This document shows, one piece after another, positions 37,520-47,105 of a stretch of DNA of 64,000 nt. Position numbers and translations under genes: made by a program. The DNA is from Flavobacterium sp. 102. GTDB taxonomy: Bacteria; Bacteroidota; Bacteroidia; Flavobacteriales; Flavobacteriaceae. Under the pieces are notes generated by a model, which ran no database searches, was not told where the DNA came from, and saw nothing but the letters and a program-made list of their open reading frames with translations. The stretch lies in NCBI RefSeq assembly GCF_003634615.1, contig NZ_RBKX01000001.1:2418001-2482000 (forward strand), read 5' to 3'. Positions within the stretch are counted from its first letter, which is position 1, and each line of letters opens with the position of its first letter.

Positions 37520-38419
37520 TTTCCCTTGGGTTGTAACAGATTTCGAGTCTTCAAGATAGAAATCGATTCGACCCAAATTAATCCCATAACAACCGACTTG
37601 ATTCACCAAAACATCTTTGTCTTCAGCATTTTTCAAAACCGTGGGCTTGTCTAAGAAAGTATGCGTATGTCCGCCGATAATTAAGTCAATGTCTTTGGTT
37701 AATGTTGCCAATTTGGTGTCACAAATTTTATCAGGCTCGTTTTTGTATTGGTAACCAATGTGAGAAAGACAAATCACCAAATCACATTTTTGTTCTTGTT
37801 TTAAAATGCGTGACATGTCTTGAGCAACGGTTAACGGATCATTGTAAACGGTTTCTTTGTAATTCTTCTTATCAACCAAACCTTCCAAACTGATTCCAAG
37901 TCCGAACAAGCCAACTTTGATCCCATCTTTGTTAAAAATCTTATAAGGCTTAACCTGACCGTTCATCACGGTGTTTTTGAAATCATAATTGGCAGAAACA
38001 AATTCAAAATTTGCATTGGGTAATTGGGCATATAAACCGTCAATTCCATTGTCAAAATCGTGGTTGCCTATTGTTGCCAAATCATATTTCATCATGCTCA
38101 TTAGCTTGAATTCCAATTCTCCTCCGTAGTAGTTGAAATAAGGCGTTCCTTGAAAAATATCTCCGGCATCTAATAAGAGCACATTCGGATTTTCTCTTCG
38201 AATGTTTTCAATCAAAGCCGCTCTTCGGGCAACGCCGCCCATGTTTGGGTTTTTGGGATGATTCGCCGGAAACGGATCAATATAACTATGAACATCGTTA
38301 GTATGTAAAACTGTAAGATGCTTAGTGTTCAAAGTCTTGAAACTACTTAGTGAAAGTCCGCCAAGACTTAGCAAAGCCGAACTTGCCGCAGTTTTTTGTA
38401 TAAAATCTCTTCTTTTCAT
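37505..38419 (-). CDS. Exported 5'-nucleotidase metallophosphatase domain protein
   Basis: 304-aa protein equal to the N-terminal catalytic half of UshA-type 5'-nucleotidases. It starts with a twin-arginine-like signal (MKRRDFIQKTAASSALLSLGGLS). Dimetal site motifs: LHTNDVHSYIDP, LLLDAGDIFQGTPYF, ATIGNHDFDNG, CLSHIGYQ and IIGGHTHTFLDKP. The substrate-binding C-terminal half is encoded by the preceding gene in the same transcript (one base between them), so the two products probably assemble in the periplasm into one nucleotidase. UDP-sugar hydrolase or other phosphoester activity is possible. Confidence 0.88.
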   Translation of the reverse strand: MKRRDFIQKTAASSALLSLGGLSLSSFKTLNTKHLTVLHTNDVHSYIDPFPANHPKNPNMGGVARRAALIENIRRENPNVLLLDAGDIFQGTPYFNYYGGELEFKLMSMMKYDLATIGNHDFDNGIDGLYAQLPNANFEFVSANYDFKNTVMNGQVKPYKIFNKDGIKVGLFGLGISLEGLVDKKNYKETVYNDPLTVAQDMSRILKQEQKCDLVICLSHIGYQYKNEPDKICDTKLATLTKDIDLIIGGHTHTFLDKPTVLKNAEDKDVLVNQVGCYGINLGRIDFYLEDSKSVTTQGKSIIV

Positions 38420-38420
38420 C

Positions 38421-39200
38421 TTATAGTTCTTTGCTGATTCTGATGTCTTTACTGGCTGTAATCTTTTTGTTTTCCTTGAAATAATCGATAATGATATTTC
38501 GAAGTTTATAATCTAGGTCATATTTTTCAACCCCTTTTTTGAAGAAAAGCATGTTGTCTCCACCATTGACAAGATAATCTGAAGTCACAACATAATAGAT
38601 TTTATCATTTTCCAATGCTTTTCCGTTGACCAAAATATTTTTTGGTTGGTTGTCTTTGCCAATGGTAAAAGTTAACCCTTTCAATGGATGCGGTTTTTTT
38701 TCGGTGATGATATAATTGACCATTTCTAAGATTTGTTCTCCTTTTAAACCAATAACAAAAGCGCTGTTTTCAAAGGGCATGATTTCGTAAGCATTTCTTG
38801 CAGAAACATCGCCTTTTGAAATAATAGTTCTGATACCACCATGATTAAGCAAACAAATGTCGATGGTTTTTTTCTCTCTAAGTTGGAAAATGACATTCGA
38901 TTTATCAAAAGTAATGTCAGATAAGAAATTACCCATTGGCGTTTGCCATTCGCCCGATTTGTCCATCGTCTCTGGCGCATTGGCTAAAATCAAACTCAAA
39001 TCTTTATCAATATTATCGCGATAAGGCTTGATAAAGTTTTCAAATTCAATGTCTTCGGTGTTGGTTGAATTAATTGCAATTTCTTTGCCTTCAATTCGAG
39101 TGACAGTGTATTTTTTTTCCGCACAGGAAATAAGACTTGCAAATGTTAATAATAAAACAAAATGTTTTAATACAACGTTATAGTTTTTTAGTTTTACCAT
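38421..39200 (-). CDS. 5'-nucleotidase C-terminal domain lipoprotein
   Basis: 259 aa. Lipoprotein signal with lipobox SLISC (Cys about residue 26). Residues 80-240 form the 5_nucleotid_C domain: PMGNFLSDITFDKSNV, ICLLNHGGIRTIISKGDVS, AYEIMPFENSAFVIGLKGEQI and the nucleoside-stacking region YYVVTSDYLVNGGDNM. It lacks the metallophosphatase domain, which is encoded by the next gene. In most bacteria the two are one polypeptide in the opposite order. Membrane anchoring of this half could hold the pair at the periplasmic face. Confidence 0.87.
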   Translation of the reverse strand: MVKLKNYNVVLKHFVLLLTFASLISCAEKKYTVTRIEGKEIAINSTNTEDIEFENFIKPYRDNIDKDLSLILANAPETMDKSGEWQTPMGNFLSDITFDKSNVIFQLREKKTIDICLLNHGGIRTIISKGDVSARNAYEIMPFENSAFVIGLKGEQILEMVNYIITEKKPHPLKGLTFTIGKDNQPKNILVNGKALENDKIYYVVTSDYLVNGGDNMLFFKKGVEKYDLDYKLRNIIIDYFKENKKITASKDIRISKEL

Positions 39201-39248
39201 CGCTTTTGGCGCTAATTTTAGTAATTTTGTAATTCAAGTAAAAGTAGT

Positions 39249-39767
39249 ATGTTTTTAAATTACTTAAAGGATTTTTCAACAAAAAAAATAGTTAAGAATA
39301 GTTTATCAAATGTTAAACATTTGGCTTCGGATAGTGTTATCAAAACTGTTGGGATTATTTTTGATGAAACTTACTTTTATGAAAGAGAAGCCATGGTTCG
39401 TGAGCTAATCCAAAACGGAATTGCAGAGAAAGACATTAAAGTATTGGTTTTCAAAAATAAAATTAAAAAAAATGAAGTTTTTGATTATCCTACTTTCAGC
39501 CACAAAGATTTAAGTTGGCGTGCTACAGTTGATAAAAAAGAAGTAAAAGATTTTATTGCTGAACCATTCGATTTATTAATCAATTATTACGATACCGAGA
39601 AAGTAGCCTTATTATTGGTTTCTCATCAATCAAAAGCAGGTTTTAAAGTTGGCTTCGCTGCTATCGATAAAAGGTTGAATCATTTTATGATCAACACCAA
39701 TGCCGAAAATTATAAAGTCTTTATGGACGAACTATTTAAATATTTAAAAATTCTAAACAAAATTTAA
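39249..39767 (+). CDS. DUF6913-like conserved protein
   Basis: 172-aa soluble protein, lysine-rich, no signal peptide. I recall this family ([50 protein letters not shown]) as DUF6913, typical of Flavobacteriaceae and often next to dapA; function unknown. One base separates its stop from dapA, so they are cotranscribed. A TAATTTTG box at 39222-39229 may be the -7 element. Confidence 0.72.
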   Translation: MFLNYLKDFSTKKIVKNSLSNVKHLASDSVIKTVGIIFDETYFYEREAMVRELIQNGIAEKDIKVLVFKNKIKKNEVFDYPTFSHKDLSWRATVDKKEVKDFIAEPFDLLINYYDTEKVALLLVSHQSKAGFKVGFAAIDKRLNHFMINTNAENYKVFMDELFKYLKILNKI

Positions 39768-39768
39768 A

Positions 39769-40653
39769 ATGCAATCATTAATTGGTACCGGAGTTGCCCT
39801 TGTTACACCTTTCAAAAAAGATTTTTCAGTAGATGTTGATGCGTTAAAAGCCATCGTTAATTTCCAAGTTGATAACGGAATTGACTATTTAGTTGTTTTA
39901 GGAACAACCGCCGAAACAGCAACATTGACAAAGGACGAAAAGGAATTGGTAATAAAGACAATTGTAGAAGCCAATAAAGGAAGATTGCCTTTGGTTTTAG
40001 GAGTTGGAAGTAATAATACCAATGAAGTTGTCGCTGAATTAAAATCAAGAGATTTCTCCGATTTCGTGGCGATACTTTCTGTTTCTCCATATTATAACAA
40101 ACCAACTCAAGAAGGCATTTACCAACATTTTAAAGCGATTGCTGAAGCTTCGCCGCTTCCGATTATTTTGTACAATGTTCCGGGAAGAACAGCTAGTAAT
40201 ATGTTGCCGTCAACAATTATTCGTTTGGCTAATGATTTCAAAAATGTGGTGGCTGTAAAAGAAGCTGCAGGCGATATCGTTCAAGCGATGAAATTGATTC
40301 AAGGCAAGCCAAAAGATTTCTTAGTGATTTCAGGTGATGATATGATTACGTTGCCAATGGTTTTAGCCGGAGGCGCAGGCGTTATTTCCGTAATTGCTGA
40401 AGGTTTTCCGAAACAATTTTCTGAAATGGTGCATTTAGGTTTGAACAAAAGAGTAGAAGAAGCTTATCAATTGCACTATCTTCTAGCGGATTCAATTGAT
40501 ATGATTTTCGAGCAAGGAAATCCGGCCGGAATTAAAGAAGTGTTTAAGTCATTGGGCTTGTCTGAGAATATAGTTCGTTTACCTTTAGTAAATGCTGATG
40601 AAAATTTAGCCAAACGCCTACATGATTTCACCAATAAAATTTCAAAAATGTAA
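39769..40653 (+). CDS. dapA: 4-hydroxy-tetrahydrodipicolinate synthase
   Basis: Condenses pyruvate with aspartate semialdehyde at the start of the diaminopimelate/lysine branch. 294-aa TIM barrel with GTTAETATL (catalytic Thr pair), [11 protein letters not shown] (Tyr135) and the Schiff-base Lys164 in VAVKEAAGD, plus [22 protein letters not shown]. Length and motifs are standard. Confidence 0.96.
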   Translation: MQSLIGTGVALVTPFKKDFSVDVDALKAIVNFQVDNGIDYLVVLGTTAETATLTKDEKELVIKTIVEANKGRLPLVLGVGSNNTNEVVAELKSRDFSDFVAILSVSPYYNKPTQEGIYQHFKAIAEASPLPIILYNVPGRTASNMLPSTIIRLANDFKNVVAVKEAAGDIVQAMKLIQGKPKDFLVISGDDMITLPMVLAGGAGVISVIAEGFPKQFSEMVHLGLNKRVEEAYQLHYLLADSIDMIFEQGNPAGIKEVFKSLGLSENIVRLPLVNADENLAKRLHDFTNKISKM

Positions 40654-40678
40654 TTTTTTCGACTTCGAAAAAAATATT

Positions 40679-40707
40679 TTGTTGTAAACAATTAATAACT
40701 AAATTTG
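40679..40707 (+). promoter_or_regulatory. Promoter of the bamD-rpoZ-coaBC operon
   Basis: TTG 40679-40681, 18-bp spacer, TAAATTTG 40700-40707 (exact consensus). It predicts a leader of about 50 nt and supports the downstream ATG at 40763 as the bamD start. Confidence 0.75.
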
Positions 40708-40762
40708 CAGTTGCTTTTTAAGTCACAAAATGTGTTTAAAATCAGCAGCATTAAACATCATA

Positions 40763-41557
40763 ATGAAGAAATTTTTAGCCTTATTTGCCTTTGTAGTATT
40801 TTTTTCGTCGTGTAGCGAATACCAAAAAGCATTAAAATCAGAAGATATTGCTGTTAAGTATGAAATGGCAACTAAAATGTATGAAGCCAATAAATATGGT
40901 AAAGCCATACGCCTTTTTGAACAAATTGCTCCTGCTTACAAAGGAAAGCCATCAGCTCAAAAGATGTTTTACATGTATTCGCAATCGCTATACAAAACCA
41001 ATCAATATTATTTAGCGGGTTATCAATTTGAGAGTTTTGCCTCTAGTTTTCCAAAGAGTGAAAAAATAGAAGAAGTATCATTTCTTGGAGCTAAATGTTT
41101 TTCAAAACTATCTCCGGTTTACAGTTTGGATCAAATTGATACCTATAAAGCAGTTGAAAAATTACAGAATTTTATAGATGCCTTTCCTGAATCTCAATAT
41201 TTAACTGAAGCAAATACTATCGCCAAAGCTTTGAGAGAGAAATTGGAGAAAAAAGCCTATGAAAACGCTAAGATTTATAACACCATTTCAGATTATAAAG
41301 CTTCCATGGTAGCGTTTGATAATTTTATTATTGAATTTCCGGGTACGCCTTATAAAGAAGCGGCCTTATTTTACAAATTGGATTCAGCCTATAAACTAGC
41401 GATTAATAGTGTTCCTGCAAAAATGGAAGAGCGTTTGAATAATGCAAAAGCAGCGTACAATAGTTTAATCAAGCACAAAGCAGATACCAAATACAAATCA
41501 GAAGCTGACGAAATGTTGGCCCGAATTGAAACAGATTTAAAACAATTTTCTAAATAA
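40763..41557 (+). CDS. bamD: Outer-membrane assembly lipoprotein BamD
   Basis: Lipoprotein of the BAM complex that folds outer-membrane barrels. 264 aa. Lipobox FFSSC gives a lipidated Cys about residue 18; the rest is TPR helices (YEMATKMYEANKYGKAIRLFEQIAPAYKGKP, QSLYKTNQYYLAGYQFESFASSFP). I chose ATG 40763 (MKKFLALFAF) because the in-frame ATG at 40730 puts 11 non-signal residues ahead of the lipoprotein signal. First gene of a run with rpoZ and coaBC. Confidence 0.92.
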   Translation: MKKFLALFAFVVFFSSCSEYQKALKSEDIAVKYEMATKMYEANKYGKAIRLFEQIAPAYKGKPSAQKMFYMYSQSLYKTNQYYLAGYQFESFASSFPKSEKIEEVSFLGAKCFSKLSPVYSLDQIDTYKAVEKLQNFIDAFPESQYLTEANTIAKALREKLEKKAYENAKIYNTISDYKASMVAFDNFIIEFPGTPYKEAALFYKLDSAYKLAINSVPAKMEERLNNAKAAYNSLIKHKADTKYKSEADEMLARIETDLKQFSK

Positions 41558-41564
41558 AAAAGTC

Positions 41565-41885
41565 ATGGATTTAAAAAAGACGAATGCACCGGTAAACACA
41601 ATCACTTACAACAAAACTGTAATTGAAGAGCGCACTGGCAATGTTTACGAGGCAATAACAATAATGGCTAAAAGAGCAAACCAAATCAATTCTGAAATTA
41701 AAAAAGAATTAACTGAGAAATTAGAAGAGTTTGCTACTTACAACGATAGTCTTGAAGAAATCTTTGAAAACAAAGAACAAATCGAAGTTTCTAAATACTA
41801 CGAAAAATTACCAAAACCACACGCATTGGCTGTTCAAGAATGGCTTGATGACAAAATTTACTACAGAGATACTACAAAAGACTAA
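41565..41885 (+). CDS. rpoZ: RNA polymerase omega subunit, Bacteroidota type
   Basis: 106 aa. Omega helps assemble beta' into RNA polymerase. The short motif GNVYEAITIMAKRANQIN matches the conserved omega helix with its AKRA core; the acidic C-terminal half (KLEEFATYNDSLEEIFENKEQ) is peculiar to Bacteroidota. The position between bamD and coaBC is the usual one in Flavobacteriaceae. Confidence 0.9.
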   Translation: MDLKKTNAPVNTITYNKTVIEERTGNVYEAITIMAKRANQINSEIKKELTEKLEEFATYNDSLEEIFENKEQIEVSKYYEKLPKPHALAVQEWLDDKIYYRDTTKD

Positions 41886-41890
41886 TTCAG

Positions 41891-43105
41891 ATGTCTGTTT
41901 TAAGCGGTAAAAAGATTTTACTCGGCGTTTCCGGAGGAATTGCCGCCTACAAGACAGCCTCATTAGTCAGATTATTTATAAAAGCCGGTGCTAATGTCCA
42001 AGTGGTCATGACACCGGCTTCTAAGGATTTTGTAACACCGTTAACATTATCTACACTTTCCAAAAATCCTATTCATTCTACTTTTTATAATGATGAGGAC
42101 GAGAATGCCCAATGGAACAATCATGTTGAATTAGGACTTTGGGCCGATTTGATGCTTATTGCTCCTGCTACTGCGAATACGCTTTCTAAAATGGCGAATG
42201 GCAATTGTGACAATCTTTTAATTGCTACTTATTTATCGGCTAAATGTCCGGTTTACTTTGCTCCGGCAATGGATTTGGACATGTACAAACATCCTTCAAC
42301 TATTTCCAGTTTTAATTTGCTGAAGCAATTTGGTAACATCATGATTCCTGCTGAAAGTGGAGAATTAGCCAGTGGCTTATCCGGCGAAGGCCGAATGGCT
42401 GAACCTGAAAATATTGTTGCCTTTTTAGAAAAGGATTTGGAAAGTAAATTACCGTTAAGAGGAAAAAAAATATTGATTACGGCTGGCCCAACATATGAAG
42501 CGATTGATCCTGTTCGATTCATTGGGAATCATTCTTCGGGCAAAATGGGTTTTGATATTGCTAAAAGTGCTGCCAATCTTGGTGCTGAAGTAATTTTAAT
42601 TTCAGGTCCAACGGATTTAAATGTGCAAAATTCTGCTATCAATTTGATTCGAGTCACTTCTGCTGAAGAAATGTACGACGCGTGTCACCAATATTTTAAT
42701 GATAGTGATGTAGCCATTTGCGCTGCCGCCGTTGCCGATTATAAACCTAAAGTGGTTGCTGATCAAAAAATAAAAAAATCGGAAGCAGCTTTCACCATTG
42801 AATTGGAAAAGACCAAAGATATCTTAGCTTCATTGGGACAAATAAAACAAAAGCAATTCTTAATTGGCTTTGCTTTGGAAACTGAAAATGAAATTGAAAA
42901 TGCAAAGTTGAAAATTCAGAAAAAAAACTTAGATTTGATTGTTTTAAATTCGCTTCAGGATAAAGGCGCCGGTTTTGGTTCGGCTACTAATAAAGTTACT
43001 TTTATTGATAAAGATTTTGTGATTGAAGCTATGCCTTTAAAATCTAAAGAAGCTGTTGCGGATGATATAATAAACAAAGTAATTTCTCGTTATAATAAGG
43101 ATTGA
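41891..43105 (+). CDS. coaBC: Bifunctional phosphopantothenoylcysteine decarboxylase / phosphopantothenate-cysteine ligase
   Basis: Two consecutive steps of coenzyme A synthesis. The 404-aa protein has the FMN-dependent CoaC half (1-185; GVSGGIAAYKT, HVELGLWADLMLIAPATANT, the NGNCDNLL cysteine) and the CoaB half (188-404; ITAGPTYEAIDPVRFIGNHSSGKMG, VAICAAAVADYKP). coaE, the last CoA step, is encoded at 51.7 kb. It starts five bases after the rpoZ stop. Confidence 0.97.
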   Translation: MSVLSGKKILLGVSGGIAAYKTASLVRLFIKAGANVQVVMTPASKDFVTPLTLSTLSKNPIHSTFYNDEDENAQWNNHVELGLWADLMLIAPATANTLSKMANGNCDNLLIATYLSAKCPVYFAPAMDLDMYKHPSTISSFNLLKQFGNIMIPAESGELASGLSGEGRMAEPENIVAFLEKDLESKLPLRGKKILITAGPTYEAIDPVRFIGNHSSGKMGFDIAKSAANLGAEVILISGPTDLNVQNSAINLIRVTSAEEMYDACHQYFNDSDVAICAAAVADYKPKVVADQKIKKSEAAFTIELEKTKDILASLGQIKQKQFLIGFALETENEIENAKLKIQKKNLDLIVLNSLQDKGAGFGSATNKVTFIDKDFVIEAMPLKSKEAVADDIINKVISRYNKD

Positions 43106-43177
43106 GAAATAAAGTCGTTTTAAATGATTTTAGCTGATCAGAATTAAAAGACAGTTGAAAACAATATAAATTTACAC

Positions 43178-44065
43178 ATGAAAAAAATAGTTAGTATTCT
43201 TTTTTTGTTTTGGGTTGGATTGACTAATGCGCAACAATTAAATTGTTCGGTTCAAGTCAACTCAGATAAAATTGCCAGTACCAATAATCAGATTTTTAGA
43301 AATTTAGAAAAATCGATTAATGAGTTTGTCAACAAAACGGATTGGACTGGAGAAAGCTATAAGCAAAACGAAAAGATTAATTGTTCCATGGTCATCACTT
43401 TGAACAGTTATGATTCTAACGCTTTTTCAGCGACTATTCAAGTGGAATCTTCCAGACCTATTTTTAATTCTTCTTATTCTTCACCGGTTTTTAACTACAA
43501 CGACAAAGATTTTGGATTTCGCTATGTAGAATTTGAAAACTTGCTTTTCAATCCGGCTAATTTTGATTCTAATTTAGTGTCTGTTTTAGCATTTTACAGC
43601 TACATGATTCTTGGTTTTGATGCCGATACTTACACACTTTACGGTGGAAAACAATGGTTTGATATTGCCCAACAAATTGTAACTGTAGCCCAACAAAGTG
43701 GATACAAAGGTTGGAGCCAATCCGATGGAAATCAAAATCGTTTTTTCTTGGCCAATGACATGCTTTCCGGAACTTTTGATGCTTTTAGAGACGTTATGTA
43801 CCAATACCACAGAGAAGGTTTGGACAACATGACAAAAGATTTGAAATCGTCTAAAGAAAAAATATTAGCCTCTATCACTGCTTTGAGTGCTATATATAAA
43901 GTGCGTTCCAATGCGTTTTTGACCAGGGTTTTCTTCGATGCTAAAGTCGATGAAATTGTGTCAATCCTATCCGGCGGACCAAAAGTTCCTATATCGGAAA
44001 CTATAGAAACATTGAATAAAATTTCACCACTCAATTCAAGTAAATGGGCAACCATCAAGTTATAA
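43178..44065 (+). CDS. DUF4835 family secreted protein
   Basis: 295 aa with signal peptide 1-18 (ends TNA-QQ). DUF4835 (QLNCSVQVNSDKI, the DWTGESYKQNEKINCSM region, NDKDFGFRYVEFENLLFNPANFDSNLVSVLAFYSYMILG) is confined to Bacteroidota and usually lies between coaBC and recN, as here. Function unknown; periplasmic location inferred. The gap from coaBC is 72 bp. Confidence 0.88.
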   Translation: MKKIVSILFLFWVGLTNAQQLNCSVQVNSDKIASTNNQIFRNLEKSINEFVNKTDWTGESYKQNEKINCSMVITLNSYDSNAFSATIQVESSRPIFNSSYSSPVFNYNDKDFGFRYVEFENLLFNPANFDSNLVSVLAFYSYMILGFDADTYTLYGGKQWFDIAQQIVTVAQQSGYKGWSQSDGNQNRFFLANDMLSGTFDAFRDVMYQYHREGLDNMTKDLKSSKEKILASITALSAIYKVRSNAFLTRVFFDAKVDEIVSILSGGPKVPISETIETLNKISPLNSSKWATIKL

Positions 44066-44106
44066 TTAGTATATTTACTACTTAAACTTTACCACATTTT
44101 CTGCAA

Positions 44107-45759
44107 ATGATTACTTCACTTTCAATTGAAAATTTTGCCTTAATTGAAAAATTAAATATTGATTTTTCTAAGGGTTTTTCAATTATAACCGGTGAAACCG
44201 GAGCCGGAAAATCAATACTTCTAGGTGCTTTAGGATTGGTTCTCGGTAAAAGAGCCGATTTAACTTCACTGAAAAACAAAGAAGAAAAATGCATCGTTGA
44301 AGCCAATTTTGCCATCGGGAAATATGATTTGAAGTCTTTCTTTGAAGCCCATGATTTGGACTATGAAGAAGAAACCATCATTCGGAGGGAAATTTTACCT
44401 TCGGGAAAATCGAGAGCATTTGTAAACGACAGTCCAGTCAATTTACAGCAACTGCAAGATTTGAGTTTTTACTTAATCGATGTGCATTCGCAACACCAAA
44501 CCTTAGAATTGTCCGAAGAAGAATACCAGTTTAAAATCATTGATGCAATTGCTAGTAATCAAGAATTCAGAGCGGAATATTCGTCAATTCTGAAACAATA
44601 CCGTTCGGCTAAAACGGCTTTGGAAACCAAAAAGACAAGTTTGTCAGCCATTTTAAAAGAAAAAGATTATAACGAATTCATCTTCAACGAATTGCATTCG
44701 GCTAATTTAAAAGTTGGTGAACTTGAAGAATTAGAAAAAACTTATGAAGCACTGAATAATGTTGAATTCATCAAAGAAAATCTTTCAGCGCTTTTGGCTT
44801 TGGCCAATGAAGACCAATTTGGTTTGTTGAAAAACCTAAAAGAATTCAAATCTATACTTCAAAAAAATACCAGTTTTTCTGCAGAATACGAATCCCTTTT
44901 TGAACGCACCAATTCGATTTTAATTGAATTTGATGACATTGTCAAAGAGTTGAATCGCGAATCAGAACTAGTCTTTAATGATCCTGAAAAATTAGAATTA
45001 GTCAATCAAAAACTACAACTGATTTACAGTTTGCAAAAGAAGCATCAAGTGTTGACGGTGGAAGAATTGATTGATATTCAAAATGACTTGGAAAGCAAAG
45101 TGGTTTCGGTAGTGACTTTAGAAGAAGAAATCAGTAAACTTGAAAATGGCATTAAAGATTTTGAAAATCAATTGGATTCGATTGCGACTAAAATCAGCCA
45201 CAGTAGGAGTGAAGCGATACCAAATCTCAGCAACAAACTGATTGAAATCTTGAATTTATTAGGCATGCCAAATGTTCGCTTTAAGATTAATGTTGTAGTT
45301 TCGGACACCTATTATAATAATGGAAAAGACAGTTTGCAGTTTTTGTTTTCGGCTAATAAAGGAACTGATTTCGGCTTATTGAAAAAAGTCGCTTCCGGTG
45401 GAGAAATGTCAAGAATTATGTTGGCTGTAAAATCTATTTTATCTCAATACTCTAAGTTACCAACGATTATTTTTGATGAAATTGATACCGGAGTTTCGGG
45501 TGAGATTGCCAATAAAATGGGTGAGATTATGCGTGAAATGAGTCAGACCATGCAGGTTTTTGCCATCACTCACTTGCCTCAGATTGCAGCCAAAGGAAAT
45601 ACTCATTATAAGGTTTTCAAAACGGTATTGGATGAAAACACTGTTTCCGAATTGAAATTGTTAACCAATGACGAACGAATCATTGAAATTGCAGAAATGC
45701 TTTCCGGTAAAGATATTTCAGATTCGGCATTGAATCATGCCAAAGCATTACTAAACTAA
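44107..45759 (+). CDS. recN: DNA repair protein RecN
   Basis: SMC-like ATPase that helps bring DNA ends together in double-strand-break repair. 550 aa: Walker A GETGAGKSILLGALG near residue 30, two coiled-coil arms (about 155-370), ABC signature VASGGEMSRIMLAVKS, Walker B PTIIFDEIDTGVSGEIA and the H-loop AITHLPQIAAKG. Full length. It follows the DUF4835 gene by 41 bp. Confidence 0.97.
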   Translation: MITSLSIENFALIEKLNIDFSKGFSIITGETGAGKSILLGALGLVLGKRADLTSLKNKEEKCIVEANFAIGKYDLKSFFEAHDLDYEEETIIRREILPSGKSRAFVNDSPVNLQQLQDLSFYLIDVHSQHQTLELSEEEYQFKIIDAIASNQEFRAEYSSILKQYRSAKTALETKKTSLSAILKEKDYNEFIFNELHSANLKVGELEELEKTYEALNNVEFIKENLSALLALANEDQFGLLKNLKEFKSILQKNTSFSAEYESLFERTNSILIEFDDIVKELNRESELVFNDPEKLELVNQKLQLIYSLQKKHQVLTVEELIDIQNDLESKVVSVVTLEEEISKLENGIKDFENQLDSIATKISHSRSEAIPNLSNKLIEILNLLGMPNVRFKINVVVSDTYYNNGKDSLQFLFSANKGTDFGLLKKVASGGEMSRIMLAVKSILSQYSKLPTIIFDEIDTGVSGEIANKMGEIMREMSQTMQVFAITHLPQIAAKGNTHYKVFKTVLDENTVSELKLLTNDERIIEIAEMLSGKDISDSALNHAKALLN

Positions 45760-45825
45760 CCGTTTTAATTTATTAATTTTGTACTACTTTAATTTAAATA
45801 TACAGACAACTTAATTTCATAGAAT

Positions 45826-47019
45826 ATGATTATAGAACCAAGAATGCGCGGGTTTATTTGTTTAACAGCTCACCCGGACGGATGTGCACAAAGTGTTAAA
45901 AACCAAATCAATTATGTAAAATCTAAAGGAACCATTGATGGTGCTAAAAAAGTTTTAGTGATTGGTGCTTCAACCGGTTTCGGATTGGCTTCAAGAATTA
46001 CCAGTGCTTTTGGTTCTGATGCTGCAACTATTGGTGTTTTCTTTGAAAAAGAACCTTCTGAAGGAAAAACTGCTACTCCGGGTTGGTACAATACTGCCGC
46101 TTTTGAACAAGAAGCTCAAAAAGCAGGTTTGTATGCCAAAAGTATCAATGGTGATGCTTTTTCAAATGAGATTAAGCAACAAACAATTGATTTAATCAAA
46201 GCTGATTTAGGTCAGGTTGATATGATTATTTACAGTTTGGCATCACCTGTTCGAATGCATCCCGTAACTGGAGTTTTACATCGTTCAACGTTGAAACCAA
46301 TCGGTAACACCTTTACCAATAAAACAGTAGATTTCCACACCGGAAATGTAACCCAAGTTACTATTGAGCCTGCGAACCAAGACGATATTGACAATACAGT
46401 TGTGGTTATGGGCGGTGAAGATTGGTCAATGTGGATGGAAGCGCTTTCTAATGCCGGTGTTTTAGCGAAAGGAGTTACGACGATTGCTTATTCTTATATT
46501 GGACCTGAAGTTACGGAAGCGGTTTATAGAAAAGGAACTATAGGAAGAGCCAAAGATCATTTAGAAGCTACAGCTTTTGAAATTACTGACAGTTTAAAAT
46601 CGATTGAAGGAAAAGCATATGTTTCGGTGAACAAAGCATTAGTAACACAAGCAAGTTCTGCCATTCCTGTAATTCCATTGTACATTTCTTTATTGTATAA
46701 AATAATGAAAGCCGAAGGAGTTCATGAAGGTTGTATCGAACAGATTCAAAGATTATTTTCAGAAAGACTTTACACGGGTTCAACAATACCAACAGATGAA
46801 AAAGGCAGAATCAGAATTGATGATTGGGAGATGAGAGAGGATATTCAAGCAAGAATTAAAACTTTATGGGAAACCGCTACTACTGAAAATCTAACCGAAA
46901 TAGGTGATTTGGCAGGCTATAAACAAGACTTTTTAAACTTGTTTGGTTTTGGTTTCGAGGAAGTGGATTACACTGCAGAAGCAAACGAAATGACGCATAT
47001 TCCAAGTATAAAAAAATAG
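45826..47019 (+). CDS. fabV: Enoyl-ACP/enoyl-CoA reductase FabV
   Basis: NADH-dependent reduction of trans-2-enoyl thioesters, the last step of each fatty-acid elongation cycle. 397 aa, with MIIEPRMRGFICLTAHPDGC, the nucleotide site VIGASTGFGLASRI, YSLASPVRMHP, and the Tyr-x8-Lys pair in YRKGTIGRAK that is typical of FabV rather than FabI (Tyr-x6-Lys). FabV is known to tolerate triclosan. Ends in a strong terminator. Confidence 0.96.
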   Translation: MIIEPRMRGFICLTAHPDGCAQSVKNQINYVKSKGTIDGAKKVLVIGASTGFGLASRITSAFGSDAATIGVFFEKEPSEGKTATPGWYNTAAFEQEAQKAGLYAKSINGDAFSNEIKQQTIDLIKADLGQVDMIIYSLASPVRMHPVTGVLHRSTLKPIGNTFTNKTVDFHTGNVTQVTIEPANQDDIDNTVVVMGGEDWSMWMEALSNAGVLAKGVTTIAYSYIGPEVTEAVYRKGTIGRAKDHLEATAFEITDSLKSIEGKAYVSVNKALVTQASSAIPVIPLYISLLYKIMKAEGVHEGCIEQIQRLFSERLYTGSTIPTDEKGRIRIDDWEMREDIQARIKTLWETATTENLTEIGDLAGYKQDFLNLFGFGFEEVDYTAEANEMTHIPSIKK

Positions 47020-47040
47020 GAATTTTTCAGTAAATTAATT

Positions 47041-47072
47041 AAAAAAACTCACAAAAATTTGTGAGTTTTTTT
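47041..47072 (+). terminator. Terminator of fabV
   Basis: Perfect 15-bp inverted repeat AAAAAAACTCACAAA / TTTGTGAGTTTTTTT with a 2-nt loop. Confidence 0.92.
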
Positions 47073-47105
47073 TAATTAATAGCTATCAACTTTTAATCTA
47101 ATAAT

